From an uncultured Bacillota bacterium (GTDB lineage: Bacteria; Bacillota_I; Bacilli_A; RFN20; CAG-826), in NCBI GenBank assembly GCA_949299565.1, contig OX437086.1, forward strand, positions 352,919 through 416,918: a stretch of DNA of 64,000 nucleotides, in the 5' to 3' direction. Of the stretch, positions 49,377 to 56,012 are shown in pieces; within the stretch, counting starts at the first letter, position 1; each line of letters begins with the position of its first letter. A program made the translations under genes and the position numbers. The notes below the pieces were generated by a model that saw only the letters and a list, made by a program, of their open reading frames with translations, made no database searches and was not told where the DNA came from.

Positions 49377-49638
49377 TCATAGTTAAGATGATTAACTTTC
49401 TAAGAAAAATCAACATCAAGTAAACTTGAAGGGGCATTAAAAGTGTATCAAAAAGATGAGTTCTAATATTTAAATTAACATGTCTTAAAGATATTTTGAT
49501 TTCTTCATCTCAAATAACAAAAAAATGTCAAACGAGCATATAAATTACTACAAAAAAATGTAAATTTAATTGTTTTATATGTCATAAAAAATGTAAAAAT
49601 GCATTGTATATGATATCAAAAAAATGTAACATTCATTT
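49377..49638. other. AT-rich gap between the aldo/keto reductase and the ATPase gene
   Basis: 262 bp without a gene, clearly richer in A and T than the surrounding chromosome. It holds the four phased A-tract motifs described separately. TATGAT near 49609 could be a -10 for the ATPase gene. No terminator for either neighbour was seen. Confidence 0.7.
49518..49629 (+). repeat. four A-tract/ATGT motifs with an exact 33-bp period
   Basis: The motif CAAAAAAATGTMA occurs at 49518-49530, 49551-49563, 49585-49596 (one A shorter, T in first place) and 49617-49629. Their ATGT cores start at 49525, 49558, 49591 and 49624, so the spacing is 33, 33 and 33 bp. Sequence between motifs is only loosely alike (TATAT-containing). 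The last copy ends 9 nt before the ATPase ATG. A phased A-tract array of this kind can be an iteron-like protein-binding or bent-DNA element. Confidence 0.85.
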
Positions 49639-51000
49639 ATGTTAGGAAGAAAAATTGATTCGTTTTTAAAAGCTTGGAAAGCAGAAAAAGATCATTTGCC
49701 ACTTATCATATATGGAGCGAGACAAATAGGCAAAACTACTTCTATAAGGCTTTTTGGTTCTCGTGAATATGAGAGTCTAGTTGAAATTAATTTTATTTCA
49801 AATCCGGAGTTTAAAAAAGTTTTTGAGACTTTTGACGTAAATGCAATCATTCAAAGAATAAGTTTTATCAATCCTAATTTTAGATTTATACCGCATAAGA
49901 CTCTAATATTCTTCGATGAGATACAAGAAAATATGGAGGCCACAACTTCATTAAAGATGTTCGCGCTCGATAAAAGATATGACGTGATTTGTTCTGGCTC
50001 GGCTTTGGGTGTTAACAACAACCATGTTTCGTCTGTATCCGTTGGTTTTAAAAAAGAATACATTATGAAGCCTCTTGACTTCGAAGAATATCTAATGGCT
50101 TCAGGATACGGAGCAGAGTTTTTTAATGCAATTAAATCCGCTCTTTTTAGGTTATCTCCCTTAGATCCCGTTTTGTTGGATGCACTTAATAAAAAATATG
50201 AAGAGTACATTGTTTTAGGCGGGATGCCTAAAATTGTTGATACTTTTTTGAAAACCGGCAATTATTCTCAACCATATCAACTTCAAAAAGATCTAAGAAG
50301 AGATTACTTAGATGATATTAAGCAATATGTTTTTGGTTTAGATAAAGCAAAAGTTGAGAAAACATACGAAAGCATTCCTTTGCAATTAGCAAAAGACAAT
50401 CATAAATTTATGTTCGCCAAATTATCTCACGGAGCTAGATTTACTTCTTTTTATGGAGCTATAGAATGGCTTAAAGATGCTGGAATAATTTTAGTTGCAA
50501 ACAATGTTAAAAGTATTTCGCGCCCCTTGAAATTGCAGATGAACGACAACAATTTCCGTGTTTATTTTGCTGATACTGGTTTATTCATGGCATTTCTAGA
50601 AAAAAACGAAGAAACTCAATTAAGGGTGAACAATGATTTCAACATTTATAAAGGCGGACTTTATGAAAATATTGTTTTAGAAGATTTAAATAAGGCTAAT
50701 TTTGAAAACATTTATTTTTATAGGTCAGAAGACTCTACTATCGAAATAGATTTTTTAATTGAGACTAACAATCGGATTATACCTATAGAAGTCAAGGCCA
50801 AAAATGGTCGTTCTATCTCGTTAAATAAAGTAATCGAAAGTAATGAAGAAATTGATTTTGGGATTAAATTGAGCAAGCAAAATATTGGATTTGAAAATAA
50901 AATTATAACCATTCCTTATGCAGTCACATTTTTATTGAAAGAATTCCTTTATAAAGAATACGGGAACATTTGCAAAATGGTCGCTTTGAATAATAAATAA
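49639..51000 (+). CDS. AAA ATPase with DUF4143-type C-terminal domain
   Basis: A 453-residue protein of the common but poorly understood AAA/DUF4143 family. It has Walker A IIYGARQIGKTTSIRLFG (about residues 24-41), Walker B TLIFFDEIQE (about 88-97), and the sensor-like DVICSGSALG (about 115-124). The C-terminal part has YFADTGLFMAFL and FLIETNNRIIPIEVKAKNG, a PD-(D/E)xK-like E-x-K strand. The gene is richer in A and T than its neighbours and has no Shine-Dalgarno. It is alone in an accessory patch, suggesting transfer. Family members have been discussed as mobile or defence-related, without a settled role. Confidence 0.88.
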   Translation: MLGRKIDSFLKAWKAEKDHLPLIIYGARQIGKTTSIRLFGSREYESLVEINFISNPEFKKVFETFDVNAIIQRISFINPNFRFIPHKTLIFFDEIQENMEATTSLKMFALDKRYDVICSGSALGVNNNHVSSVSVGFKKEYIMKPLDFEEYLMASGYGAEFFNAIKSALFRLSPLDPVLLDALNKKYEEYIVLGGMPKIVDTFLKTGNYSQPYQLQKDLRRDYLDDIKQYVFGLDKAKVEKTYESIPLQLAKDNHKFMFAKLSHGARFTSFYGAIEWLKDAGIILVANNVKSISRPLKLQMNDNNFRVYFADTGLFMAFLEKNEETQLRVNNDFNIYKGGLYENIVLEDLNKANFENIYFYRSEDSTIEIDFLIETNNRIIPIEVKAKNGRSISLNKVIESNEEIDFGIKLSKQNIGFENKIITIPYAVTFLLKEFLYKEYGNICKMVALNNK

Positions 51001-51052
51001 TGATTATTTTTTGACATTGAAGAAAGAAACGCCTGCACTAATATGCTCAATG

Positions 51053-51066
51053 TAGACGCGCGTCTA
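51053..51066. repeat. perfect palindrome TAGACGCGCGTCTA
   Basis: 14-bp perfect palindrome, GC-rich in the middle of an AT-rich gap between the ATPase gene and the regulator remnant. It could be an operator or a recombination remnant. No T-run follows. Confidence 0.6.
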
Positions 51067-51129
51067 TATTTAGTCAATCAGTTCACAATTAATTACCATA
51101 GCCTTAGCAATATCACTTGAATATATGTA

Positions 51130-51453
51130 CTAACTTTCGTCATCTAAAATCTTCCAATAACCTGCTTTGTTAGAGCCAATTCGCTTGATATAACTTTTGT
51201 CTTTCAAAACTTTGATGATTTGGTCGATAGACATTTTACCTAATTCGCATTTAATCACCAGTTGTGGTTTTGTGATGTCTGGATTGTTTCCAATTTCCGC
51301 TAAAACCTTTATTTGTGAAGAATTAAGCGAGCAAACGTTTGCTTTATCACCCACTTCATTAATTCGATTAAATGGAATAGTAACGATTATGTTATTTTCG
51401 TTTACTTTTATTGACCCCTTCCCATATTTAGAAACGATAGTAGGAATTCTCAT
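51130..51453 (-). pseudogene. C-terminal remnant of an AlbA_2/Schlafen-type transcriptional regulator
   Basis: A 107-residue frame that matches only the end of the AlbA_2 (Schlafen-like) ATP-binding regulators. It has a VTIPFNRI strand, then a winged helix (LNSSQIKVLAEIGNNPDITK ... IDQIIKVLKDKSYIKRIGS) and the typical terminal NKAGYWKIL. The normal proteins are 400-500 residues, with the AlbA_2 and ATPase domains before this part. Nothing resembling those domains lies upstream on the minus strand before the tRNA genes. It is most likely a decayed gene end, though an ATG at 51453 could still give a small winged-helix protein. Confidence 0.72.
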
Positions 51454-51574
51454 CCAGTTTTTCCCTAATTAGCAATCATCTAATTGATCTTAAAATAAAT
51501 AAAACGGCATACTCATCAAAGATATATGCCATTTGGCATATAGCAAAAACATTTTTATGGTAAAACATAGGAAA

Positions 51575-51610
51575 ATAAAAACCCTTTTCAGGCATGAACC
51601 GGAAAGGGTT
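51575..51610 (-). terminator. terminator of the five-tRNA operon
   Basis: On the minus strand AACCCTTT ... AAAGGGTT with a GC-containing loop, followed by TTTATTTT; it lies just downstream of tRNA-Leu. Confidence 0.88.
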
Positions 51611-51622
51611 GATTCTCATAAG

Positions 51623-51708
51623 TGGTGCCCAGAACCGGACTCGAACCGGTATGGTATTGCTACCGAGGGATTTTAAGTCCCTTGCGTCTACCATTTCGCC
51701 ATCCGGGC
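51623..51708 (-). tRNA. tRNA-Leu (TAA)
   Basis: 86 nt. Acceptor GCCCGGA/TCTGGGC (one G-T), discriminator A, CCA encoded. Anticodon stem AGGGA/TCCCT around loop CTTAAAA gives TAA. It has the long variable arm of a class II tRNA. It is last in the operon. Confidence 0.97.
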
Positions 51709-51717
51709 AGTGTGAGG

Positions 51718-51792
51718 TGGTCTCCCGTGACGGTTTCGAACCGTCGACCCCTTGATTAAAAGTCAAGTGCTCTACCACTGAGCTAACGGGAG
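51718..51792 (-). tRNA. tRNA-Lys (TTT)
   Basis: 75 nt. Acceptor CTCCCGT/ACGGGAG perfect, discriminator A, CCA encoded. Anticodon loop CTTTTAA in stem CTTGA/TCAAG gives TTT. Confidence 0.97.
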
Positions 51793-51796
51793 AGAG

Positions 51797-51871
51797 TGGC
51801 TGGGGTGGCTGGGATCGGACCAGCGCATGACAGAGTCAAAGTCTGTTGCCTTACCTCTTGGCTACACCCCA
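51797..51871 (-). tRNA. tRNA-Gln (TTG)
   Basis: 75 nt. Acceptor TGGGGTG/CACCCCA perfect, discriminator G, CCA encoded. Anticodon loop CTTTGAC in stem ACAGA/TCTGT gives TTG. Confidence 0.97.
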
Positions 51872-51875
51872 AGGA

Positions 51876-51959
51876 TGGTGGGCGAAGATGGATTTGAACC
51901 ACCGAACCCGAAGGAGCTGATTTACAGTCAGCCGCGTTTGGCCACTTCGCTATTCGCCC
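51876..51959 (-). tRNA. tRNA-Tyr (GTA)
   Basis: 84 nt. Acceptor GGGCGAA/TTCGCCC perfect, discriminator A, CCA encoded. Anticodon loop CTGTAAA in stem GCTGA/TCAGC gives GTA. Long variable arm, as in bacterial tRNA-Tyr. Confidence 0.97.
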
Positions 51960-51984
51960 AATTCACCGCACGTCGCATCTGGGG

Positions 51985-52059
51985 TGGTGGATGCTACAGG
52001 GTTCGAACCTGTGACCCCCGCCTTGTAAGGGCGATGCTCTCCCGCTGAGCTAAGCATCC
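51985..52059 (-). tRNA. tRNA-Val (TAC)
   Basis: 75 nt. Acceptor GGATGCT/AGCATCC perfect, discriminator A, CCA encoded. Anticodon loop CTTACAA in stem TCGCC/GGCGG gives TAC. First in the operon. Confidence 0.97.
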
Positions 52060-52092
52060 GAGAGGAGGCTTCCCTTTAAACGTGCGGTAAAT

Positions 52093-52121
52093 ACTATATC
52101 ATTCACTATAAAGTGGGTCAA
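52093..52121 (-). promoter_or_regulatory. promoter of the Val-Tyr-Gln-Lys-Leu tRNA operon
   Basis: On the minus strand TTGACC (52121-52116), 17 bp, TATAGT (52098-52093): near-consensus sigma-A spacing, about 34 nt before the tRNA-Val 5' end. Confidence 0.85.
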
Positions 52122-52168
52122 TAAAAGTTTGTTATGGCTTTAAAAGCAGGAAAAATTGAATTTTATAA

Positions 52169-53458
52169 CTATTTGGAACCAGGTTTTCCTAAAAGTTTAA
52201 ACATATTTGCTTTATAAACTTCAACTCCCGGTTGATTAAAGGGATTCACGCCATTTAAATAACCAGACATCGCACAACTTTTTTCAAAGAAGTAGAAAAG
52301 GTATCCAAGGTGATACGCATCAAGAATCTCCACATTTAAGATGATGTTATCGTTATGGGCGCTTTCATAGTGGGCTTGCAAAACGCCTTGGAAGGCCTTC
52401 TCTTGAATATAGGACAAAGATTTGCCCGCTAAATAATTGAGACCATCAAGGTTAGCTTCATCAAATGGCAAAGAAATATCTTGCCGATATTTTTCAAAGT
52501 GGATAATTGTTTCAAAGAAGATTTTGCTGCCTTCTTGAATGAATTGCCCTAATGAATGCAAATCAGTGCTGAAGGTGGCGGAGACCGGTAAAAGAGATTT
52601 ATGATCTTTTCCCTCAGATTCCCCAAATAATTGCTTCCACCATTCGCCGAGCTGCACAAGGAACGGCGAATAACTTATTAAAAATTCAGCCTTGAGATTT
52701 TTCCGAGAGTAGAGATAGTGACGAGCGACGGCGTATTTATAGGCCTCATTTTCCTTGATCGAAGGAGTGGTAGTATCTTTTTCGGCGTCTATTGCCCCAT
52801 TAATTAGTTCGCGAATATTGATTCCTGAAACAGCAATCGGAAGAAGCCCAACGGGCGTTAAGACGCTATAGCGGCCACCTACATCAGAAGGCAAAACAAA
52901 GGAATCGTATCCTTCTTGCTCAACTAGGGTACGCAAGGCTCCGTGCTCTTTGTCAGTCGTGGCGACGATGGCTTTTCGTGCTTTTTCTTTGCCGTCGCGT
53001 TTTTCAAGAAGTTCACGAAGAAGTCGGAAAGCAACGCTTGTTTCGGTGGTCGTGCCACTTTTAGAAATGACATTAACGGCGAATTTTTTATCTTTCAGAT
53101 AGTTGAGTAAGCAAGAAGTGTATTCTGGATCAAAAGTTTGCCCCAAGTAGATAATTTCTGGTTTTTGGTGGGCAGGAACGCCATTTAAAGCTTCAATCGC
53201 GGCCCGGGCGCCAAGATAAGAACCTCCGATTCCCGTGACCACTAAAATTTCATAATTTTCACGGAGATAACTGGCGGTTTTCTCAAGGTGATCAATTTCT
53301 TCTTCAGAAATGTGACTAGGTAAATGCAACCACCCTAAATATTCGTGTCCGGCTCCATCACCATTTTCAATCATTTGGTGAATTTCCTGGACTTTATTCG
53401 CATAAGCGTTCAAATCAAGTTCGTTTACGAGATGTGAGAGATCAGTTGTAATTTTCAT
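52169..53458 (-). CDS. pgi: glucose-6-phosphate isomerase
   Basis: Pgi interconverts glucose-6-P and fructose-6-P. The 429-residue protein is of the short Bacillota/Thermotoga type. Motifs are VVTGIGGSYLGARAAIEAL (about residues 76-94), VISKSGTTTETSVAFRLLRE (about 134-153), PSDVGGRYSVLTPVGLLP (substrate loop), and a C-terminal catalytic Lys region in NPFNQPGVEVYKANMF. AGGAGAA precedes the ATG. It is the last gene of ispD-S1-pgi on the minus strand, 7 bp after the S1 gene. Confidence 0.97.
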   Translation of the reverse strand: MKITTDLSHLVNELDLNAYANKVQEIHQMIENGDGAGHEYLGWLHLPSHISEEEIDHLEKTASYLRENYEILVVTGIGGSYLGARAAIEALNGVPAHQKPEIIYLGQTFDPEYTSCLLNYLKDKKFAVNVISKSGTTTETSVAFRLLRELLEKRDGKEKARKAIVATTDKEHGALRTLVEQEGYDSFVLPSDVGGRYSVLTPVGLLPIAVSGINIRELINGAIDAEKDTTTPSIKENEAYKYAVARHYLYSRKNLKAEFLISYSPFLVQLGEWWKQLFGESEGKDHKSLLPVSATFSTDLHSLGQFIQEGSKIFFETIIHFEKYRQDISLPFDEANLDGLNYLAGKSLSYIQEKAFQGVLQAHYESAHNDNIILNVEILDAYHLGYLFYFFEKSCAMSGYLNGVNPFNQPGVEVYKANMFKLLGKPGSK

Positions 53459-53465
53459 AGTTTTT

Positions 53466-53801
53466 CTATTCTCCTAAGAATTTTGGCATAAGGTGGAGCA
53501 AAAGTGATGAATCATCAGGACCAGGCAAATCGATTTCATGAGGTATATGCTGATTTTTCCCTTTGCAATATGCCTTCTTGAGCGAGAGCTCATAGGTCCC
53601 ATCCTTTTTAAGAGCGAGGATGCGGACGCGATATATGTTACCCACCTTTACGAAGCCCGTGAAGTGGCGAATATAATGATTGGATAATTCAGAAATATGG
53701 AGAGTTCCAAAATCACCATTCCGAAAAGCTAAAAGAGCTAGGTTATGTTTGAGAGCAATTACGATGCCAAAGGCGAGACTGTCGATTTTGAGTTCACTCA
53801 T
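53466..53801 (-). CDS. S1-domain RNA-binding protein (CvfD/GSP13-like)
   Basis: A 111-residue protein with a single S1 domain (residues 8-75: AFRNGDFGTLHISELSNHYI, then VGNIYRVRILALKKDGTYEL and LSLKKA) and a short C-terminal tail. Single-S1 proteins like B. subtilis YugI (GSP13) and pneumococcal CvfD bind RNA and ribosomes. It overlaps ispD by 8 bp and so is translated with it. The link to ispD and pgi is probably only operonic. Confidence 0.87.
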   Translation of the reverse strand: MSELKIDSLAFGIVIALKHNLALLAFRNGDFGTLHISELSNHYIRHFTGFVKVGNIYRVRILALKKDGTYELSLKKAYCKGKNQHIPHEIDLPGPDDSSLLLHLMPKFLGE

Positions 53802-54507
53802 GAGTTTTGTCCTTCAATTTTAAAAAATCTTCGTCCTCATAGTCAGTGATTTTTAAATTGCGGCGATATGAAGTCACGATAAGTGGAGCGACGCCGGTCT
53901 TTCGCAAAACAAGTGAACCTTCGTCACGAAAAGGCGGCTCATCTTCATTTAAAGAGGAGAAAGCATTCTCAAGCAATGAATATTTAAAAGCTTGTGGCGT
54001 TTGAACAAGCATCACCTCTTCACGTGGCAGATATCCATCCACTAGCCCCGGTATTTTCGTGATCGCAACCGCGTCGGTGGCCTGACAAGCCGTGACGCTC
54101 GCGCCTTGTTTACGAGCAGCTTTTAAAGTTTCTTCAACAAGAGAGACTGACACGAACGGCCTTGCAGCATCATGAATGAGGAGAAGAGTGTCGTCATTAA
54201 CAAGCTGTTTAAGAAATGTTAGAGCGTTATGAACAGAATCTTGGCGCGTTTTGCCGCCGGTGATGATGCTATAAGGAGTGCGGAAACCTGCTTCTTCAAT
54301 CGCTTTTTCTGCCAATGAAAAATGATTTTCTGGCACCACGAAGAGAAGAAACGAGAGTGATGATTCATCAAGAGCTCTCGCCGGCGTTAAAAAGAGCGGT
54401 TTACCTTGATAAGGCAAAAATTGCTTCGGCAATTGATGACGGAACCGTTTCCCTTGCCCGGCAAGGAGCAAAACCCCGACTGTCTCATAAAAAGAACCAT
54501 TTCTCAT
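53794..54507 (-). CDS. ispD: 2-C-methyl-D-erythritol 4-phosphate cytidylyltransferase
   Basis: IspD makes CDP-methylerythritol in the MEP pathway. The 237-residue protein has the nucleotide-binding LLLAGQGKRFRHQLPKQFLP (about residues 13-32), IIITGG-like SIITGGKTRQDSVHNAL, LLIHDAARPFVS (about 108-119) and VQTPQAF. The family motif GxGxR reads GQGKRF, acceptable. The TarI cytidylyltransferase is a close relative, but ispF in the window supports IspD. TG-C-TAAACT (54523-54515, minus strand) ends exactly 7 nt before the ATG and there is no Shine-Dalgarno, so the message is probably leaderless. Confidence 0.92.
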   Translation of the reverse strand: MRNGSFYETVGVLLLAGQGKRFRHQLPKQFLPYQGKPLFLTPARALDESSLSFLLFVVPENHFSLAEKAIEEAGFRTPYSIITGGKTRQDSVHNALTFLKQLVNDDTLLLIHDAARPFVSVSLVEETLKAARKQGASVTACQATDAVAITKIPGLVDGYLPREEVMLVQTPQAFKYSLLENAFSSLNEDEPPFRDEGSLVLRKTGVAPLIVTSYRRNLKITDYEDEDFLKLKDKTHE

Positions 54508-54514
54508 GGTTCAT

Positions 54515-54523
54515 AGTTTAGCA
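54515..54523 (-). promoter_or_regulatory. extended -10 promoter of ispD-S1-pgi
   Basis: TG-C-TAAACT, 7 nt before the ispD ATG; no clear -35. Predicted start at or next to the A of the ATG. Confidence 0.5.
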
Positions 54524-54545
54524 CGTTCTTAAAATAAGTTTTTAT

Positions 54546-55379
54546 TTATTCCTTGTGATCGTGTCGTTCTTTTTCACCTAACGTAGCGTTGATCGCTACG
54601 GACTGAATAATTAATTTGATGACGCGATCGAGCATTTTATCCTCGCGATAATCTGCAACGCAGGTGTAGTTTACGCGCCCGTCCTGTGCCAAATTTTGGA
54701 CTTTATCTTCTTTGCCGCGCGGATAGACGGCGATTGATTTTCCGCCGTTATTTTTTGCAATGATCATTGCGGGGATGTCAGTCATTCCATCGCCGATATA
54801 GATGATGTTGCTATAAGGAATACGCCGATCGGGTCGTTTTTCGTTGACGCCTATATCATCATTTTGATCGTAGACGCCCTTTGAAATTCGATAAAAATAT
54901 TGGGTTTTTTGCGTGAAATTGATGGCTAGCTTTGGCCAAACCGGTTCTTTTGTAAGGGGGTCATAAAGATATTCGCAAGCATAGATGACGCGGAATTCTT
55001 TAGCGATTTTTGATCCTTCAACAATTTCGCGGTTTCCCGATGAAACAAGATAATGCTCAACATTGACGCCATTCTCTTTGCCATATTGATTAATTCTTTG
55101 AAACCACTCTAAAACGCCGGGGAAAAATTCAATATTCTCACCTTGCTTGTTGAGCCATTCGCGCGTCATGTGAATTCCTTTGTCGCGCGCCATCTTAATC
55201 ATCATATAAAGGTAAGAAAGCGTGCGTTCGACGCCTGTTTCATTAGAAAATTCAGTAGTTTTCTGCCAAAATTCCGCCGGTGTTAAACCTAAAGAAGGAA
55301 TGAATGAAAAATTTTGCATATCTTCTTTTGCTAACGTCGAATCGAAGTCGTACAAAATTGCTACAATCGGTTTTTTCAT
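54546..55379 (-). CDS. HAD-superfamily phosphatase
   Basis: A 277-residue HAD protein: motif I ILYDFDSTLA (DxDxT, about residues 8-17), motif II LVSSGNRE (about 115-122), a Lys near 135, and motif IV IIYIGDGMTDIPAMI (about 195-209). The inserted cap follows motif I, as in SerB-like C1 members. The substrate is unknown; it could be a phosphoserine-like or nucleotide phosphatase. A good promoter (TTGACC-17-TAAGAT) ends 13 nt before the ATG, leaving a very short leader with no ribosome site. Confidence 0.88.
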   Translation of the reverse strand: MKKPIVAILYDFDSTLAKEDMQNFSFIPSLGLTPAEFWQKTTEFSNETGVERTLSYLYMMIKMARDKGIHMTREWLNKQGENIEFFPGVLEWFQRINQYGKENGVNVEHYLVSSGNREIVEGSKIAKEFRVIYACEYLYDPLTKEPVWPKLAINFTQKTQYFYRISKGVYDQNDDIGVNEKRPDRRIPYSNIIYIGDGMTDIPAMIIAKNNGGKSIAVYPRGKEDKVQNLAQDGRVNYTCVADYREDKMLDRVIKLIIQSVAINATLGEKERHDHKE

Positions 55380-55392
55380 ATTTTATAGTAAA

Positions 55393-55421
55393 ATCTTACT
55401 TCTTTATCGCATAATGGTCAA
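55393..55421 (-). promoter_or_regulatory. promoter of the HAD phosphatase gene
   Basis: Minus strand TTGACC (55421-55416), 17 bp, TAAGAT (55398-55393). The ATG follows 13 nt later. Confidence 0.7.
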
Positions 55422-55463
55422 ATTTTCTACTTTTTAGATAGAGAGAATAGTAAAATCTAAACG

Positions 55464-56012
55464 ATGATTTTCCTTTTTGCGGGTTTTGAAACTTATCAAA
55501 TCGTTCTCATTTGGATAGCCTTCATTATTCTTGCGATTTATTTAATTGGTTTTTTTGTCGCTTTAGCTTGTTTATTGGATTTTAGGCGGAAACTCAAAGC
55601 ACATTTAAAGGCGCTACAAGTTCTTTTCACCCAAAAGAAAGAAGTTCTTCTGGCTTTATTCAAAATTTTTCATGACGAAGTTAAAGACTTAGATCCTGAT
55701 TTAGTTGATCAATATGGAAAAATTCAGTGGCTCGACATCAAGATTGAAAAGCAGGAAGATGTTGTTCATTTTCGAAATATTCTTACGACTTTCCAAAATC
55801 GTTTCGCCTTTTATATTGAAGGGCATAAAGAATTGGAAAATAGCGAAGTGGAGACGTTTCTTTCTTTGTCTCGCGATTTAGATTCTTCATATCATCGCGT
55901 GAGTGCGATTTATAACGCCGATCTAGATGGTTATGAATATTGGCGGAAGGTTGTCTTTTATCGTCCACTTTTTCATTTATTTGGGATTAGAAAAAAAGAA
56001 CGATTGCCTTAA
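55464..56012 (+). CDS. LemA-like membrane protein (tentative)
   Basis: A 182-residue protein with an N-terminal membrane helix (about residues 12-38) followed by a helical cytoplasmic body. The end (SAIYNADLDGYEYWRKVVFY, then LFHLFGIRKKE) resembles the LemA ending (YNxAVxDYNxxI..FP..L....F.F.KK), and the layout of helix plus bundle is the same, so I suggest a diverged LemA-family member. TAAAAT (55451-55456) ends 7 nt before the ATG without a Shine-Dalgarno. Its last 4 bp overlap the end of the ABC-F gene on the other strand. Confidence 0.65.
   Translation: MIFLFAGFETYQIVLIWIAFIILAIYLIGFFVALACLLDFRRKLKAHLKALQVLFTQKKEVLLALFKIFHDEVKDLDPDLVDQYGKIQWLDIKIEKQEDVVHFRNILTTFQNRFAFYIEGHKELENSEVETFLSLSRDLDSSYHRVSAIYNADLDGYEYWRKVVFYRPLFHLFGIRKKERLP

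Noticed and set aside
49518-49629. CRISPR array
   Set aside because: The four motifs are only about 13 bp, the intervals are AT-rich low-complexity DNA, and no cas genes are present. It is better described as phased motifs.
49639-51453. ATPase plus regulator as a toxin-antitoxin or known defence operon
   Set aside because: The genes are on opposite strands, the regulator is truncated, and no effector domain is recognisable.
51623-51708. tRNA-Leu 3' end as a phage attachment site
   Set aside because: No second copy of the tRNA 3' end and no integrase were seen in the window.
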